64,000 nucleotides of DNA from the NCBI GenBank assembly GCA_016722285.1, contig JADKGI010000010.1, forward strand, positions 62,001 to 126,000, written 5' to 3'. The translations under genes and the position numbers were made by a program. This DNA comes from Saprospiraceae bacterium (GTDB lineage: Bacteria; Bacteroidota; Bacteroidia; Chitinophagales; Saprospiraceae). The notes beneath the pieces were generated by a model. It was given only the letters and a program-made list of their open reading frames with translations, had not been told where the DNA came from and made no database searches. Shown piece by piece: positions 49,127 to 57,587 of this stretch (within the stretch, counting starts at the first letter, position 1; each line of letters starts with the position of its first letter).

Positions 49127-49608
49127 TTAAATTTGATTAGGTTTTTGAATTAAGTCATTGGAAATTATTTCGGGAACAAATGGTGCCACATTGCCTTGAC
49201 CTTTTATGATTTCTCTGACTATTGTTGAGCTTATATGTGAATATTCAGGAACGCTTATGAGAAAAATTGTTTCTACTTCTTTACTCATGATAGTATTAAG
49301 CTGGCTGATCGTCTTTTCGTAATCAAAATCAGAGGCATTCCTTAACCCCTGATGAGATAATGGGCATCTCTTTTCTCACAAAATTTTACAGTCAGTCCTT
49401 CAAAGAAAGATACTTCAACGTTTTCATATTTTTTAAAAACATCTCTGAGCCAATCAAGTCTCCTTTCGAGTGAAAAAAGTGCTTTTTTCTCATTGTTTAT
49501 TCCTACTGCGACTATGATTTTGTCAAATAATGGTACAGCTCTCCTTACCAAATCTACATGGCCTAAGGTTATCGGGTCAAAAGATCCGGGAAAAACTGCT
49601 ATCTTCAT
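49127..49608 (-). CDS. coaD: Phosphopantetheine adenylyltransferase, with one frameshift
   Basis: Fourth enzyme of coenzyme A synthesis. The N-terminal frame gives IAVFPGSFDPITLGHVDLV (nucleotidyl-transferase HxGH region), DKIIVAVGIN, LTVKFCEK and HYLIRG before a stop. The next frame continues LRNASDFDYEKTISQLN, VETIFLISVPEYSHISSTIVRE and VAPFVPE to the stop at 49127. Adding one base to the C run at 49346-49349 joins the halves into 160 residues, the usual CoaD length. Essential gene, so a homopolymer sequencing error is the simplest reading. Confidence 0.93.
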
Positions 49609-49702
49609 TTCATTAAATAATTTGATAAAAACTACAGCAAAGTAACGACAATATTACCTTAGGTCACAATTTTTAAACAGAATAAAGTAAATTCCAACAT
49701 GA

Positions 49703-50188
49703 TTACTTTCTCATTATCGACCAGGTTATTTTTGCGGTTGCTACCAATTCCTGTTTTGAATTTATTGCTTCTGAAATCAATGTAATCCTGCCCGAATCTC
49801 CCTTTTGTGTCAATCCATTTAAGAATTTTTCAACTTCATCTCCCTGCTCACAAGTCAGAGTGATCAGTGTATTTGCTTTCTTAACATATTCCATAGTAAA
49901 GTTGGTTACAAGCATGGAATGAGGTGTCCGATCTGCAAGATGCAGCTGGCACAAAGCACCTGTTGAAAGTTCAGCAGCACCTGCCAAAGCAGCAAAATAC
50001 ATGGATGAAAAAGGGTTTTGGGTTTTCCAATTATAAGGAATGGTCAGAATGCTCGCCTTTGTGGTTAAATCTATAATTCTGATACCCCAAAAGAAAACTG
50101 AGGGTAATTTGCGAAGCATTCCCATTCTGAAGAGCCAAGTATTGAGAGCCTTCTTTTGATACTCACGAGATTTTGTATGCATGATCAT
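49703..50188 (-). CDS. DUF4442 hotdog-fold thioesterase-like protein
   Basis: 161 residues. The region NPFSSMYFAALAGAAELSTGAL matches the central helix of DUF4442/hotdog acyl-CoA thioesterase-like proteins, preceded by RIIDLTTKASILTIPYNW and followed by long beta-strands. Substrate unknown. The ATG at 50188 overlaps the adenosyltransferase stop (ATGA), so both are translated from one message; the second ATG at 50182 is an alternative. Confidence 0.8.
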   Translation of the reverse strand: MIMHTKSREYQKKALNTWLFRMGMLRKLPSVFFWGIRIIDLTTKASILTIPYNWKTQNPFSSMYFAALAGAAELSTGALCQLHLADRTPHSMLVTNFTMEYVKKANTLITLTCEQGDEVEKFLNGLTQKGDSGRITLISEAINSKQELVATAKITWSIMRK

Positions 50189-50732
50189 GATTTTCTTGGA
50201 ATCCAGGGAATTTCAGGAATATCTTTTCTATGGGCTATATATCTGGATAAGACAAAAAAATAATCTGAAAGTCTGTTAATGTAAATGATTACTTTAGGAT
50301 CGACGGGAGATTGGCGATCCAGCGAAATTATTTTTCTTTCTGCTCTTCTACAAATTGAACGGCACACATGTGCATATGCGACTGAGATATCTCCACCCGG
50401 CAAGATAAAGTTTTTAAGAGGCTCCAGTAATTGTTCCATGGTATCCATAGCATTTTCAAGAGTCTGAATATCATCGTCCGTTATGTCAGGTGTTATCATT
50501 TTTTTTCAGGATCTGATGCCAGATTGGATCCAATGGTAAAGAGTCTTTTCTGAACTTCTGTCAAAAAATAATTTTGTGTTGCTTCATGAAATGTGGTATT
50601 CAACAGGCCTATAAAGGAATTGAGTTCGTCAACAGAACCATAAGCTTCTATTCTTATATCATCTTTCAAAACCCTTTTTCCGCCATATAGACCGGTCGTA
50701 CCGGTATCCCCGGTCTTAGTATATATTTTCAT
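50185..50732 (-). CDS. Cob(I)alamin adenosyltransferase (PduO-type), split at a T8 run
   Basis: Adds the adenosyl group to cob(I)alamin. N-terminal part IYTKTGDTGTTGLYGGKRV (ATP-binding) and DELNSFIGL, C-terminal part CRRAERKIISLDRQ and YINRLSDYFFVLSRY are standard PduO-type motifs. The frame changes at an A8 run on the coding strand (50499-50506, T on plus): the first part stops at TGA and the second begins with an overlapping ATG. One extra A restores a continuous 182-residue protein, normal for the family. Homopolymer sequencing error is likeliest; slippage at A8 is an alternative. First gene before the DUF4442 gene. Confidence 0.9.
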
Positions 50733-50756
50733 TCACTTTTGAATTGATTAATATAG

Positions 50757-50764
50757 CAAAGATA
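50757..50764 (-). promoter_or_regulatory. -7 promoter box for the adenosyltransferase
   Basis: Minus strand TATCTTTG matches TAnnTTTG, 24 nt from the ATG at 50732. The divergent ppa gene has an identical box 47 bp away. Confidence 0.55.
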
Positions 50765-50811
50765 TAAAGTAAACTTAACATTTTATAAACTTATAAACAT
50801 CAGTATTACCA

Positions 50812-50819
50812 TATCTTTG
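50812..50819 (+). promoter_or_regulatory. -7 promoter box for ppa
   Basis: TATCTTTG matches TAnnTTTG, 30 nt before the ATG at 50850. An upstream TTG at 50817 would lie inside this box, which argues against it as a start codon. Confidence 0.55.
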
Positions 50820-50849
50820 CCTTCTGAAAAGGAAAATACAGTAAAAGTT

Positions 50850-51464
50850 ATGACTACAAATATATATAAACTGCACCCCTGGCATGGTGTAGATATCGGC
50901 TCTGAAGCTCCGGAAATGGTGACTGCATTTATTGAAATTATACCGAGTGACACGGTAAAATATGAAATAGATAAACATTCCGGGTATCTGAAAGTGGACA
51001 GACCTCAAAAATTCAGCAATATAGTGCCGGCTCTTTATGGGTTTATACCACAGACTTATTGTGCAGAAGATGTTGCAATATTGAACATGGCATCTACTGG
51101 CAGAACTGGTATAAAAGGTGACGGCGACCCGCTCGATATACTTGTATTGACTGAAAGGGAGATAACACATGGTGATATCCTCGTAAAAGCCATTCCTATT
51201 GGTGGATTCAGGTTGATAGATGATAATGAGGCAGATGACAAAATTATAGCCGTACTTAAAAATGACGATATTTACGGTTTGTGGACTGATATAAATGATG
51301 TTCCTGTTACTATCATCAACCGACTAAAGCATTACTTTCTTACATATAAGCAAATGCCTGACAAACAACCGACCTGCATCATAGATGAAGTTTATGGTAA
51401 GAATGCGGCTTACGAAGTAATAAATGCCAGCATTTCAGATTACCACCATCACTACAGAAGGTGA
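50850..51464 (+). CDS. ppa: Inorganic pyrophosphatase (family I)
   Basis: 204 residues from the ATG at 50850. Hydrolyses PPi to drive biosynthesis. It keeps the family I features IEIIPSDTVKYEIDKHSG, FIPQTYC, and the metal-binding GDGDPLDILVL with its three Asp residues, then PIGGFRLIDDNEADDKIIAV. An in-frame TTG start 33 bp earlier would overlap the promoter box and is rejected. Stand-alone gene; 24 bp after its stop lies the convergent MDR gene. Confidence 0.95.
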   Translation: MTTNIYKLHPWHGVDIGSEAPEMVTAFIEIIPSDTVKYEIDKHSGYLKVDRPQKFSNIVPALYGFIPQTYCAEDVAILNMASTGRTGIKGDGDPLDILVLTEREITHGDILVKAIPIGGFRLIDDNEADDKIIAVLKNDDIYGLWTDINDVPVTIINRLKHYFLTYKQMPDKQPTCIIDEVYGKNAAYEVINASISDYHHHYRR

Positions 51465-51488
51465 TATTGATAGGTATAGTTAATCATG

Positions 51489-52457
51489 TCAGTCAGTATA
51501 ACTGAAAACGATTTTCCCAAACTGACTACCTGATTCCATTATTTCAAATCCTTTTGCAATCTCCTCAAAATCCAGGGTCTTGTATATCATAGGAGAAATT
51601 TTATGGTTATTTACAAAATCAACCATTTCTGAAAAATCCTCTTGTGAACCCATAGTAGTACCCATTATAGATATCTGCCTCCAAAAAATCGACTGGGGGT
51701 TAATATTTTCAATCTTTCCTGCTGTAGCACCATAAAAAACAATTCTACCGCCAGGATTGCAAACTTTTATAAGTTTTTCAAATCCATCCCCACACGCACC
51801 ATCAATTATAATGTCAACGCCGCCGATGTCAGCTATCAAATTTTTAGCCCAGTCAGGATTAGTGTACAAATAACCTGCATTCGCACCAAGATTTATGGCT
51901 TCTGCTATTTTTAAGTCATTGGACGAAGATACCACCACATAGCACCCCATAGCCAATGCAAATTGCATCGCAAATAATGCTACTCCTCCCCCGATACCTG
52001 TAATGAGTACTTTATCACCCGGACAAACGCAGGCTTTCTTAATGAGTGCCCTGAATGCAGTTACACCTGCTAAGGGCAATGATGCTGCTTCTGCATGTGA
52101 TAAATGTTCCGGCTTAGGGAATAAATATTTCTTGTTTATAGCTATAAACTGACCAAAAGTACCATCATCAGGGACGCCTAAAACTCTAAAGGCGCTTGAT
52201 TGATGTGATTGCAACTCACCCCAATCCAAGCCAGGATTTATAATATAAGCTTTATCATCGATCATGCCACATCCATCTGAGCCCATAATTGCTCCTATCC
52301 GAATACCCGGGTATAACCCTTTTGTAATCCATAAATCTCTGTGATTGAGCGATGAAGCAGTCAATTTCAGATATACTTCATTTTCCTTTAGTACAGGAAA
52401 AGGAACAGAAATTTTTACCGGATATTCATGTGTTGTGTTTATTATAAATGCCTTCAT
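51489..52457 (-). CDS. Zinc-independent MDR (quinone-oxidoreductase-like) dehydrogenase
   Basis: 322 residues of the medium-chain dehydrogenase/reductase superfamily. GroES-like N-terminal domain with SSLNHRDLWITKGLYPG and MGSDGCG, then a Rossmann domain with GDKVLITGIGGGVALFAMQFA (NAD(P)-binding GxGGGxA) and IIDGACGDGFEKLIKV. The four-cysteine structural zinc lobe is absent, which favours the quinone-oxidoreductase or enoyl-reductase branch over classical alcohol dehydrogenases. Substrate unknown. Own promoter box upstream. Confidence 0.85.
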   Translation of the reverse strand: MKAFIINTTHEYPVKISVPFPVLKENEVYLKLTASSLNHRDLWITKGLYPGIRIGAIMGSDGCGMIDDKAYIINPGLDWGELQSHQSSAFRVLGVPDDGTFGQFIAINKKYLFPKPEHLSHAEAASLPLAGVTAFRALIKKACVCPGDKVLITGIGGGVALFAMQFALAMGCYVVVSSSNDLKIAEAINLGANAGYLYTNPDWAKNLIADIGGVDIIIDGACGDGFEKLIKVCNPGGRIVFYGATAGKIENINPQSIFWRQISIMGTTMGSQEDFSEMVDFVNNHKISPMIYKTLDFEEIAKGFEIMESGSQFGKIVFSYTD

Positions 52458-52474
52458 AAAGAGAAATCCTGTCT

Positions 52475-52482
52475 CAAATGTA
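52475..52482 (-). promoter_or_regulatory. -7 promoter box for the MDR gene
   Basis: Minus strand TACATTTG matches TAnnTTTG, 17 nt upstream of the ATG at 52457. No clear -33 element. Confidence 0.45.
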
Positions 52483-52627
52483 CTTTTTTTTCAATAGAAT
52501 GAATGAGATTAATAATTCAAAAACCCACATCACTTGAAATAAATAAAATATTCATTGCTCACATGTATTTTCAAAAATCGATATCATAATTTTAGAAAAT
52601 AAAACTGTGCCTGTTTTAAACAAAAAA

Positions 52628-52651
52628 ACCGGATATGTTGCCATATCCGGT
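52628..52651 (-). terminator. Terminator of the 1,609-residue T9SS gene
   Basis: Perfect 10-bp inverted repeat (52628-52637 with 52642-52651) with a 4-nt loop and a T7 run on the minus strand. It lies 31 bp after the T9SS gene's stop. Confidence 0.9.
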
Positions 52652-52682
52652 CAAAAAACCCAGAATCATTTTTATAAACACA

Positions 52683-55600
52683 TTACTCGATTAAAATCAT
52701 CTTTTTTGTAGAAGAAAATTCACCTGCTTCAATCTGGTAGTAATAAATTCCTGCTTTATTCAGCTGTGAATTGTTTATCATTATTGTATTAAACCCTTTT
52801 TCATACTTGCCCTTCTGAGAGTAAACCATCTTACCGGTCAAATCCAATATTCTAATAGTTGCATCAGAAGCCTTAGCGAGTTCAAATGAAATATTTGTAA
52901 AATCCTTAAACGGATTAGGCTCGTTCTGGAATAATACATTTTGAGCACCTGCTCCCGTTTTATCTCTGTTTTGCAAAAATAATGGTCGAACTGTTGCATC
53001 TATTTCATATAATTCAGGACGGAGAGTGCTTTGGTCTATTTTTATGTTTGAAGTATTGCCCGCTGATTTAGCTTTAAATTCTATAGTAAATAATACGTCT
53101 TCCGCATTTAGTGACACCCCATTCGGAATATCATAACTGAAACTCAATTTACCATTTGATGCAAGGAATGGGTTAAAGTGTTGTGGTTTTATGTCAAAAG
53201 CTCCACCGATTATTCCTGTAAACAATAGCTGGTCTGCATTAAATTCCAGTCCGAATTGCGTTCCGAGGATGTCCATATTTTCACTGGCTTTTATTTCATA
53301 TTTTACAACATCTCCATTGCCGAACGATTTTTGATCAGATGCAAAAACTGCTTTTCCAGATCTTTTTTCCGTTGATGAACCGTCCACATTAGCCACTACG
53401 CTTCCATTGACATCTCCAATTTTAATAGCTGTAAAGTTGACATTGTTTTTGTCTTCAAAAATGGAGTCCAGATTGATCTTTTCTGGAAAATCAAATGGAT
53501 ATGCAGGATCTGAAAATACATATGATGAAGGAACAAACCTCCATGAAGTATTATTTTCAAACTCATTGGTCACGCCCAACACCACTTTCCTAAGGGCAAC
53601 AAGGTCACCAGCAGATATTGATTTTGAATTATTGATATCAGCTGCCAAAAGTTTGTATGGTGAATCTATCGTCTGAATACCTAAAATATGCCTTTGAATT
53701 AAAACTAAATCCAGTGTGGACACTCCATTCAGTACGTCATTATTCTTATAAGCACCTATGGATTTTGGATCAAACACATCAACTCCATTTAATCTGTATT
53801 CACCCTCATTTTGTGTCATTGCCTTAATTTCATTAGAAGTGCTCATATTTTTCAATGCTACCTCGATATTGTTTATCCCTTCTTTGCTTTCAGTAGAAAT
53901 TTTTCCACCTACTGAAGGAAGTAACGCCGGGACATCCGGGCATGCATCCGTCAATGGAGAGTCCTGAAGTATCAAAACCACATTGCAAAAGTCTGATAGA
54001 CCGGTCAACCTGTCTCTAACATATACTTTCATTGGAATCCTGTTCACCTGTCCATTAGGTATGTCTGTACCGCATCTGAGTCTGATAGATTGATTTGCAG
54101 TTGTAAAACTGATATTTGTATCAGTCGCTTTAAATACATAATAATCGAAATCTGCTATTCTTCCACATATATTGGTACTGGTAGATTGAATAAAATCACT
54201 TGCCCAGACTACCACAGATCCGGATGGATCCATGACCCATACCAATTCGCCAAAACAGACGGGAGTTGGTTTTTTGTTTGAGAGTATAGTAATATCATAC
54301 GCACAAGTCGATTTTGTGCCACAAATGTTTGTCACGGTGAAAGATATGCGATGTACTCCACTTGGAAGAGTTTGTGTGGTACTTTTGGTTATTCCATTGT
54401 CATCTATGACATTGTCTTTATACAGGTCAAGAGACCATGAATATTTCCATTGTTCTTCGTCAGTACAATCATCTTGCGGGCTTACAGAAAGTGTAACTAC
54501 TTTGTCACATTTTCCTTCATCTGCTGTTAGAGTCCTGTTGTTGCAACCTCCAGGAAATACTGCACCTCCACTGCCTGTCAGAAGGATTTTCTGAGTTTGC
54601 TCGGCTATATATGGTGTGGTAGCATAACTGCACCAGTCGATAACCCTCCACGTCCTTAATATTTTTACGCATGCTCCCGGCACATCTCTGAATACCTGAT
54701 CTGTAAAAGATAATCCAATATCTCTGCATCCAAGGTTAGAAACAACAGGTTTGTTATTTAATAAATCTGGAGTAGCTTTACCGAGATCACAGGTAGCTAA
54801 TGTAGTATCACCTCTGAATGTTACACTAGAAGCATTGAACACAGTAGGAATGATAGTTAAAGTATTAAAGCATCGCTGCGTGGTATCTGATAATAAGTAC
54901 CACATTCTCGTGATGGTTCCAGTATTGCATTTTGTATTTAACGTATAAGGTAAAATCCTACTTGCAACCTGCAGATTAGAACAAACTCCGGTAGTTAAAG
55001 GCTTTGTATCGTAAGGTGCTATCCCAGCTATCCAGGCAGCAATATTAGGATCACCACACTGCATGGAATAAACCGGAATATTGCTACAATTGATAGACGG
55101 TGGTCGTTTATTTTGTACTTTTACCACAGTTTCGCATTCATTATAATTATTTGCAGAATCATAAACCCGCAATACCACAGCAATATATGACTCGGGGATG
55201 GTCACATCTGAGCAACAGAATCTTATCTCCGGCTTAAATATTGTGTCAGATGCGTATCCCGGACATGTTGTGGACTTACGTCTCACTTCAAATCTTAGAT
55301 TTACATCACAATTATCATTACTATAATTATTAAGAGACTGTGCCTTCAGTACACCCCATCCCAAATCATCAATGGAAACGATGGTCTCATCCTGGCAGAT
55401 AGCAGTCGGTGCTATACGATCCACAACGGTAATAGAAGTAATACATTCTTTAAAATTCTTACAAGTATCCCGAACAACATATTTTATCCAGGTCTTACCC
55501 AATGGCAATCCCTCAATAATGAATGGAGGATTTATCGTACCTATGGTGGCTGCGTATGGAGGAGAATCCCCAGTGATTTTTGTTGCCCCATTTTGTTTTA

Positions 55601-57512
55601 CAAATACGACGCTATCTTTACTGAAATAAACATCCCATGTCATTCTGGAACAGTCTGTAGCTGCCGGAGGCGTTACTTGCCATGTCGCAGTACACTTATT
55701 GGGATCAGTGGATATGCTTGGTAACACTGGGCAAGTATATGCGGGATCAATATTATCCTTGACTAAGATTTCCTGACTACAAATTTTTTCTCTTCCTGTA
55801 CACCAATCTATAATAGTCCATTGCCTTGAAACTTTGACACCAGATCCACAAACCGGAAACACGATGTCATCATAGAATACCTGCATATTTTCACATCCTA
55901 TGCCTGTTGGAGAGAATTGTGATGTTGGTTTCGGTGCTCCATTTTCAAGTTTAACGTAACTATCATTACAATTTAATTCCCATATAGGAGGACACTGTAC
56001 ATCATCCACACTTCCTCTCTTAACATAAAGATACTGTGTTTTTACTAAAGAGACATTGCCACTTGGATCTGCAGCGGTCCACTTTCTTATGATTATTTTC
56101 CCGTATCTTTCGTTACATAATAGGGAAATTACTGAATCTCTTTTTGTGTATGTCAGTGCAGGCGATGGTGGAAGTACCTTTATATTTGATACAGTCAACG
56201 TATTGTCGGGTGCTGCATTTTCTGTATTTACTTTAAAGCAAAACACACCACCGGCAGGAATGAAAACTGAAACATTTGCCCCTGAAGTCAGGGATGTTGA
56301 TAAGACAGTTGGCACCCCATTGACAGTGTAGAATACAGAATCGGTTGAAATATTAGGCAACATAGTTGTCGCCCAGTCAAATGTTATAGTCTGATTAACC
56401 GCAGATGTAAAACAAATCTGAGCCCCTACTACTACACCTGTGCTTGCTCCTGAGCTTCCTCCCTTCAATACTATATTGGAATTATTGAAATTTATGGTTC
56501 CGGCTCCGGTAGTTGTCGGAGTCCATGCTGCTCCGCTACATGCATCCAGAAAAACCGGTCTGTTAGAAATTGTATCTGCCAGAATGCCGGATTCGCTACC
56601 GCAAGCAAAAGTGCAAACTGAAGCAGCAACGGAAGATTTAATATTTCCCACTCTGCTGTCTAAATATACCACATAATCATCTCCCCCCAAAGGAATTCCT
56701 GCCACTGTACTACTCACTACCATGATATAGTTAGTACCGGCAGAAAGGCTGCTGGAGAAACTGTTGACATTAGTTGCAATGGCATTATTACAAGGAAGCA
56801 ATGGATTGAAAGTCGTGGCATAAAGAGAAAATTTAACAGCTGTTGTTGGAAGACTGATATCGACAATACCAGTCACGTCCACTGCAAAATTGTGCAACTT
56901 ATAACTCACCCCAAGTTCTGAAGTAACAACCGGGCATTGAAATGGCCTGTCAAAATCAGGATCAGGAGTTGATACATTACCTGAGAAGGTAGTAATCCTT
57001 TGCTCACATGGGCAGCTGGATATTTCAGGTGGAAGTTTGTCTTCTATTTTTGCTGTACCCCAACAGGAGTTTGAACAGCCTCTTAGCGACACTTTTACCT
57101 GGAGGATCATTCCTATGTTGGTTCTGTTGATCTCCACTCTTCTGATAGGTCTGTTTCTGGTATCAAATCCTATGGTGAATTGCGGCAAATCAGTGCCATT
57201 GGGTAATTTTGCCTCTACATCAAAGCTATCAGCAGCATATGTAGGGGTTTGAATCATCATGTACGGATCGATTGTCATATTACAATCATTGTCCAGCGAA
57301 ATCTGAACTGAATTATTACATGCCAGAATTGTGTTACAATTTACTTGCGCCTGACCGTTAAAAGATATGAGAGATATGGTTAAAACAATTGAGAATGCCC
57401 GTACGATCGCTCTTAAGTTTTCTGAACATTTTTTCAGAAAAGTGCCTTGTGTAAATATGGGTCTTTCCATTGTACAAATTTTTAATTTATTATTTAATCG
57501 GTTGTGTTTCAT
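52683..57512 (-). CDS. Large T9SS-exported surface protein, HYR-like/dockerin/cohesin-like
   Basis: 1,609 residues, one intact frame. Signal peptide at about 37-56 (cleavage after GQAQ); the 36-residue N-terminal extension is long, and Met15 (57470) is a likely alternative start. Order: CSNSCWG domain (~60-165), a PPC-like beta region, several cysteine-rich HYR-like units with RxWxxxDWC and VxDxxxP, dockerin-like loops (NGVSTLDLVLIQRHILG and LLAADINNSKSISAGDL, ~1245-1310), a cohesin-like sandwich (~1395-1510), and the T9SS type A tail (NEPNPFKDFTNISFELA to the end). Predicted extracellular, calcium-binding and disulfide-rich; adhesin or matrix role inferred. It follows its larger paralogue on the same strand, separated by a hairpin. 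Confidence 0.88.
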   Translation of the reverse strand: MKHNRLNNKLKICTMERPIFTQGTFLKKCSENLRAIVRAFSIVLTISLISFNGQAQVNCNTILACNNSVQISLDNDCNMTIDPYMMIQTPTYAADSFDVEAKLPNGTDLPQFTIGFDTRNRPIRRVEINRTNIGMILQVKVSLRGCSNSCWGTAKIEDKLPPEISSCPCEQRITTFSGNVSTPDPDFDRPFQCPVVTSELGVSYKLHNFAVDVTGIVDISLPTTAVKFSLYATTFNPLLPCNNAIATNVNSFSSSLSAGTNYIMVVSSTVAGIPLGGDDYVVYLDSRVGNIKSSVAASVCTFACGSESGILADTISNRPVFLDACSGAAWTPTTTGAGTINFNNSNIVLKGGSSGASTGVVVGAQICFTSAVNQTITFDWATTMLPNISTDSVFYTVNGVPTVLSTSLTSGANVSVFIPAGGVFCFKVNTENAAPDNTLTVSNIKVLPPSPALTYTKRDSVISLLCNERYGKIIIRKWTAADPSGNVSLVKTQYLYVKRGSVDDVQCPPIWELNCNDSYVKLENGAPKPTSQFSPTGIGCENMQVFYDDIVFPVCGSGVKVSRQWTIIDWCTGREKICSQEILVKDNIDPAYTCPVLPSISTDPNKCTATWQVTPPAATDCSRMTWDVYFSKDSVVFVKQNGATKITGDSPPYAATIGTINPPFIIEGLPLGKTWIKYVVRDTCKNFKECITSITVVDRIAPTAICQDETIVSIDDLGWGVLKAQSLNNYSNDNCDVNLRFEVRRKSTTCPGYASDTIFKPEIRFCCSDVTIPESYIAVVLRVYDSANNYNECETVVKVQNKRPPSINCSNIPVYSMQCGDPNIAAWIAGIAPYDTKPLTTGVCSNLQVASRILPYTLNTKCNTGTITRMWYLLSDTTQRCFNTLTIIPTVFNASSVTFRGDTTLATCDLGKATPDLLNNKPVVSNLGCRDIGLSFTDQVFRDVPGACVKILRTWRVIDWCSYATTPYIAEQTQKILLTGSGGAVFPGGCNNRTLTADEGKCDKVVTLSVSPQDDCTDEEQWKYSWSLDLYKDNVIDDNGITKSTTQTLPSGVHRISFTVTNICGTKSTCAYDITILSNKKPTPVCFGELVWVMDPSGSVVVWASDFIQSTSTNICGRIADFDYYVFKATDTNISFTTANQSIRLRCGTDIPNGQVNRIPMKVYVRDRLTGLSDFCNVVLILQDSPLTDACPDVPALLPSVGGKISTESKEGINNIEVALKNMSTSNEIKAMTQNEGEYRLNGVDVFDPKSIGAYKNNDVLNGVSTLDLVLIQRHILGIQTIDSPYKLLAADINNSKSISAGDLVALRKVVLGVTNEFENNTSWRFVPSSYVFSDPAYPFDFPEKINLDSIFEDKNNVNFTAIKIGDVNGSVVANVDGSSTEKRSGKAVFASDQKSFGNGDVVKYEIKASENMDILGTQFGLEFNADQLLFTGIIGGAFDIKPQHFNPFLASNGKLSFSYDIPNGVSLNAEDVLFTIEFKAKSAGNTSNIKIDQSTLRPELYEIDATVRPLFLQNRDKTGAGAQNVLFQNEPNPFKDFTNISFELAKASDATIRILDLTGKMVYSQKGKYEKGFNTIMINNSQLNKAGIYYYQIEAGEFSSTKKMILIE

Positions 57513-57533
57513 GATCGAAAAGGGTGGTTAGGT

Positions 57534-57569
57534 TGCAAGCCGGATTATTTCGTCTTCCTCCGGCTTGCA
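57534..57569 (-). terminator. Hairpin between the two large T9SS genes
   Basis: Perfect 11-bp GC-rich inverted repeat (57534-57544 with 57559-57569) with a 14-nt loop, 19 bp after the upstream gene's stop. The T run is weak, so it may be a terminator or a stability/attenuation element before the next gene. Confidence 0.65.
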
Positions 57570-57587
57570 TCCTTATTAATTCTTTGA

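Noticed and set aside
50817..50849. TTG start adding 11 residues to the pyrophosphatase
   Set aside because: It falls inside the TATCTTTG promoter box and adds no family-like sequence.
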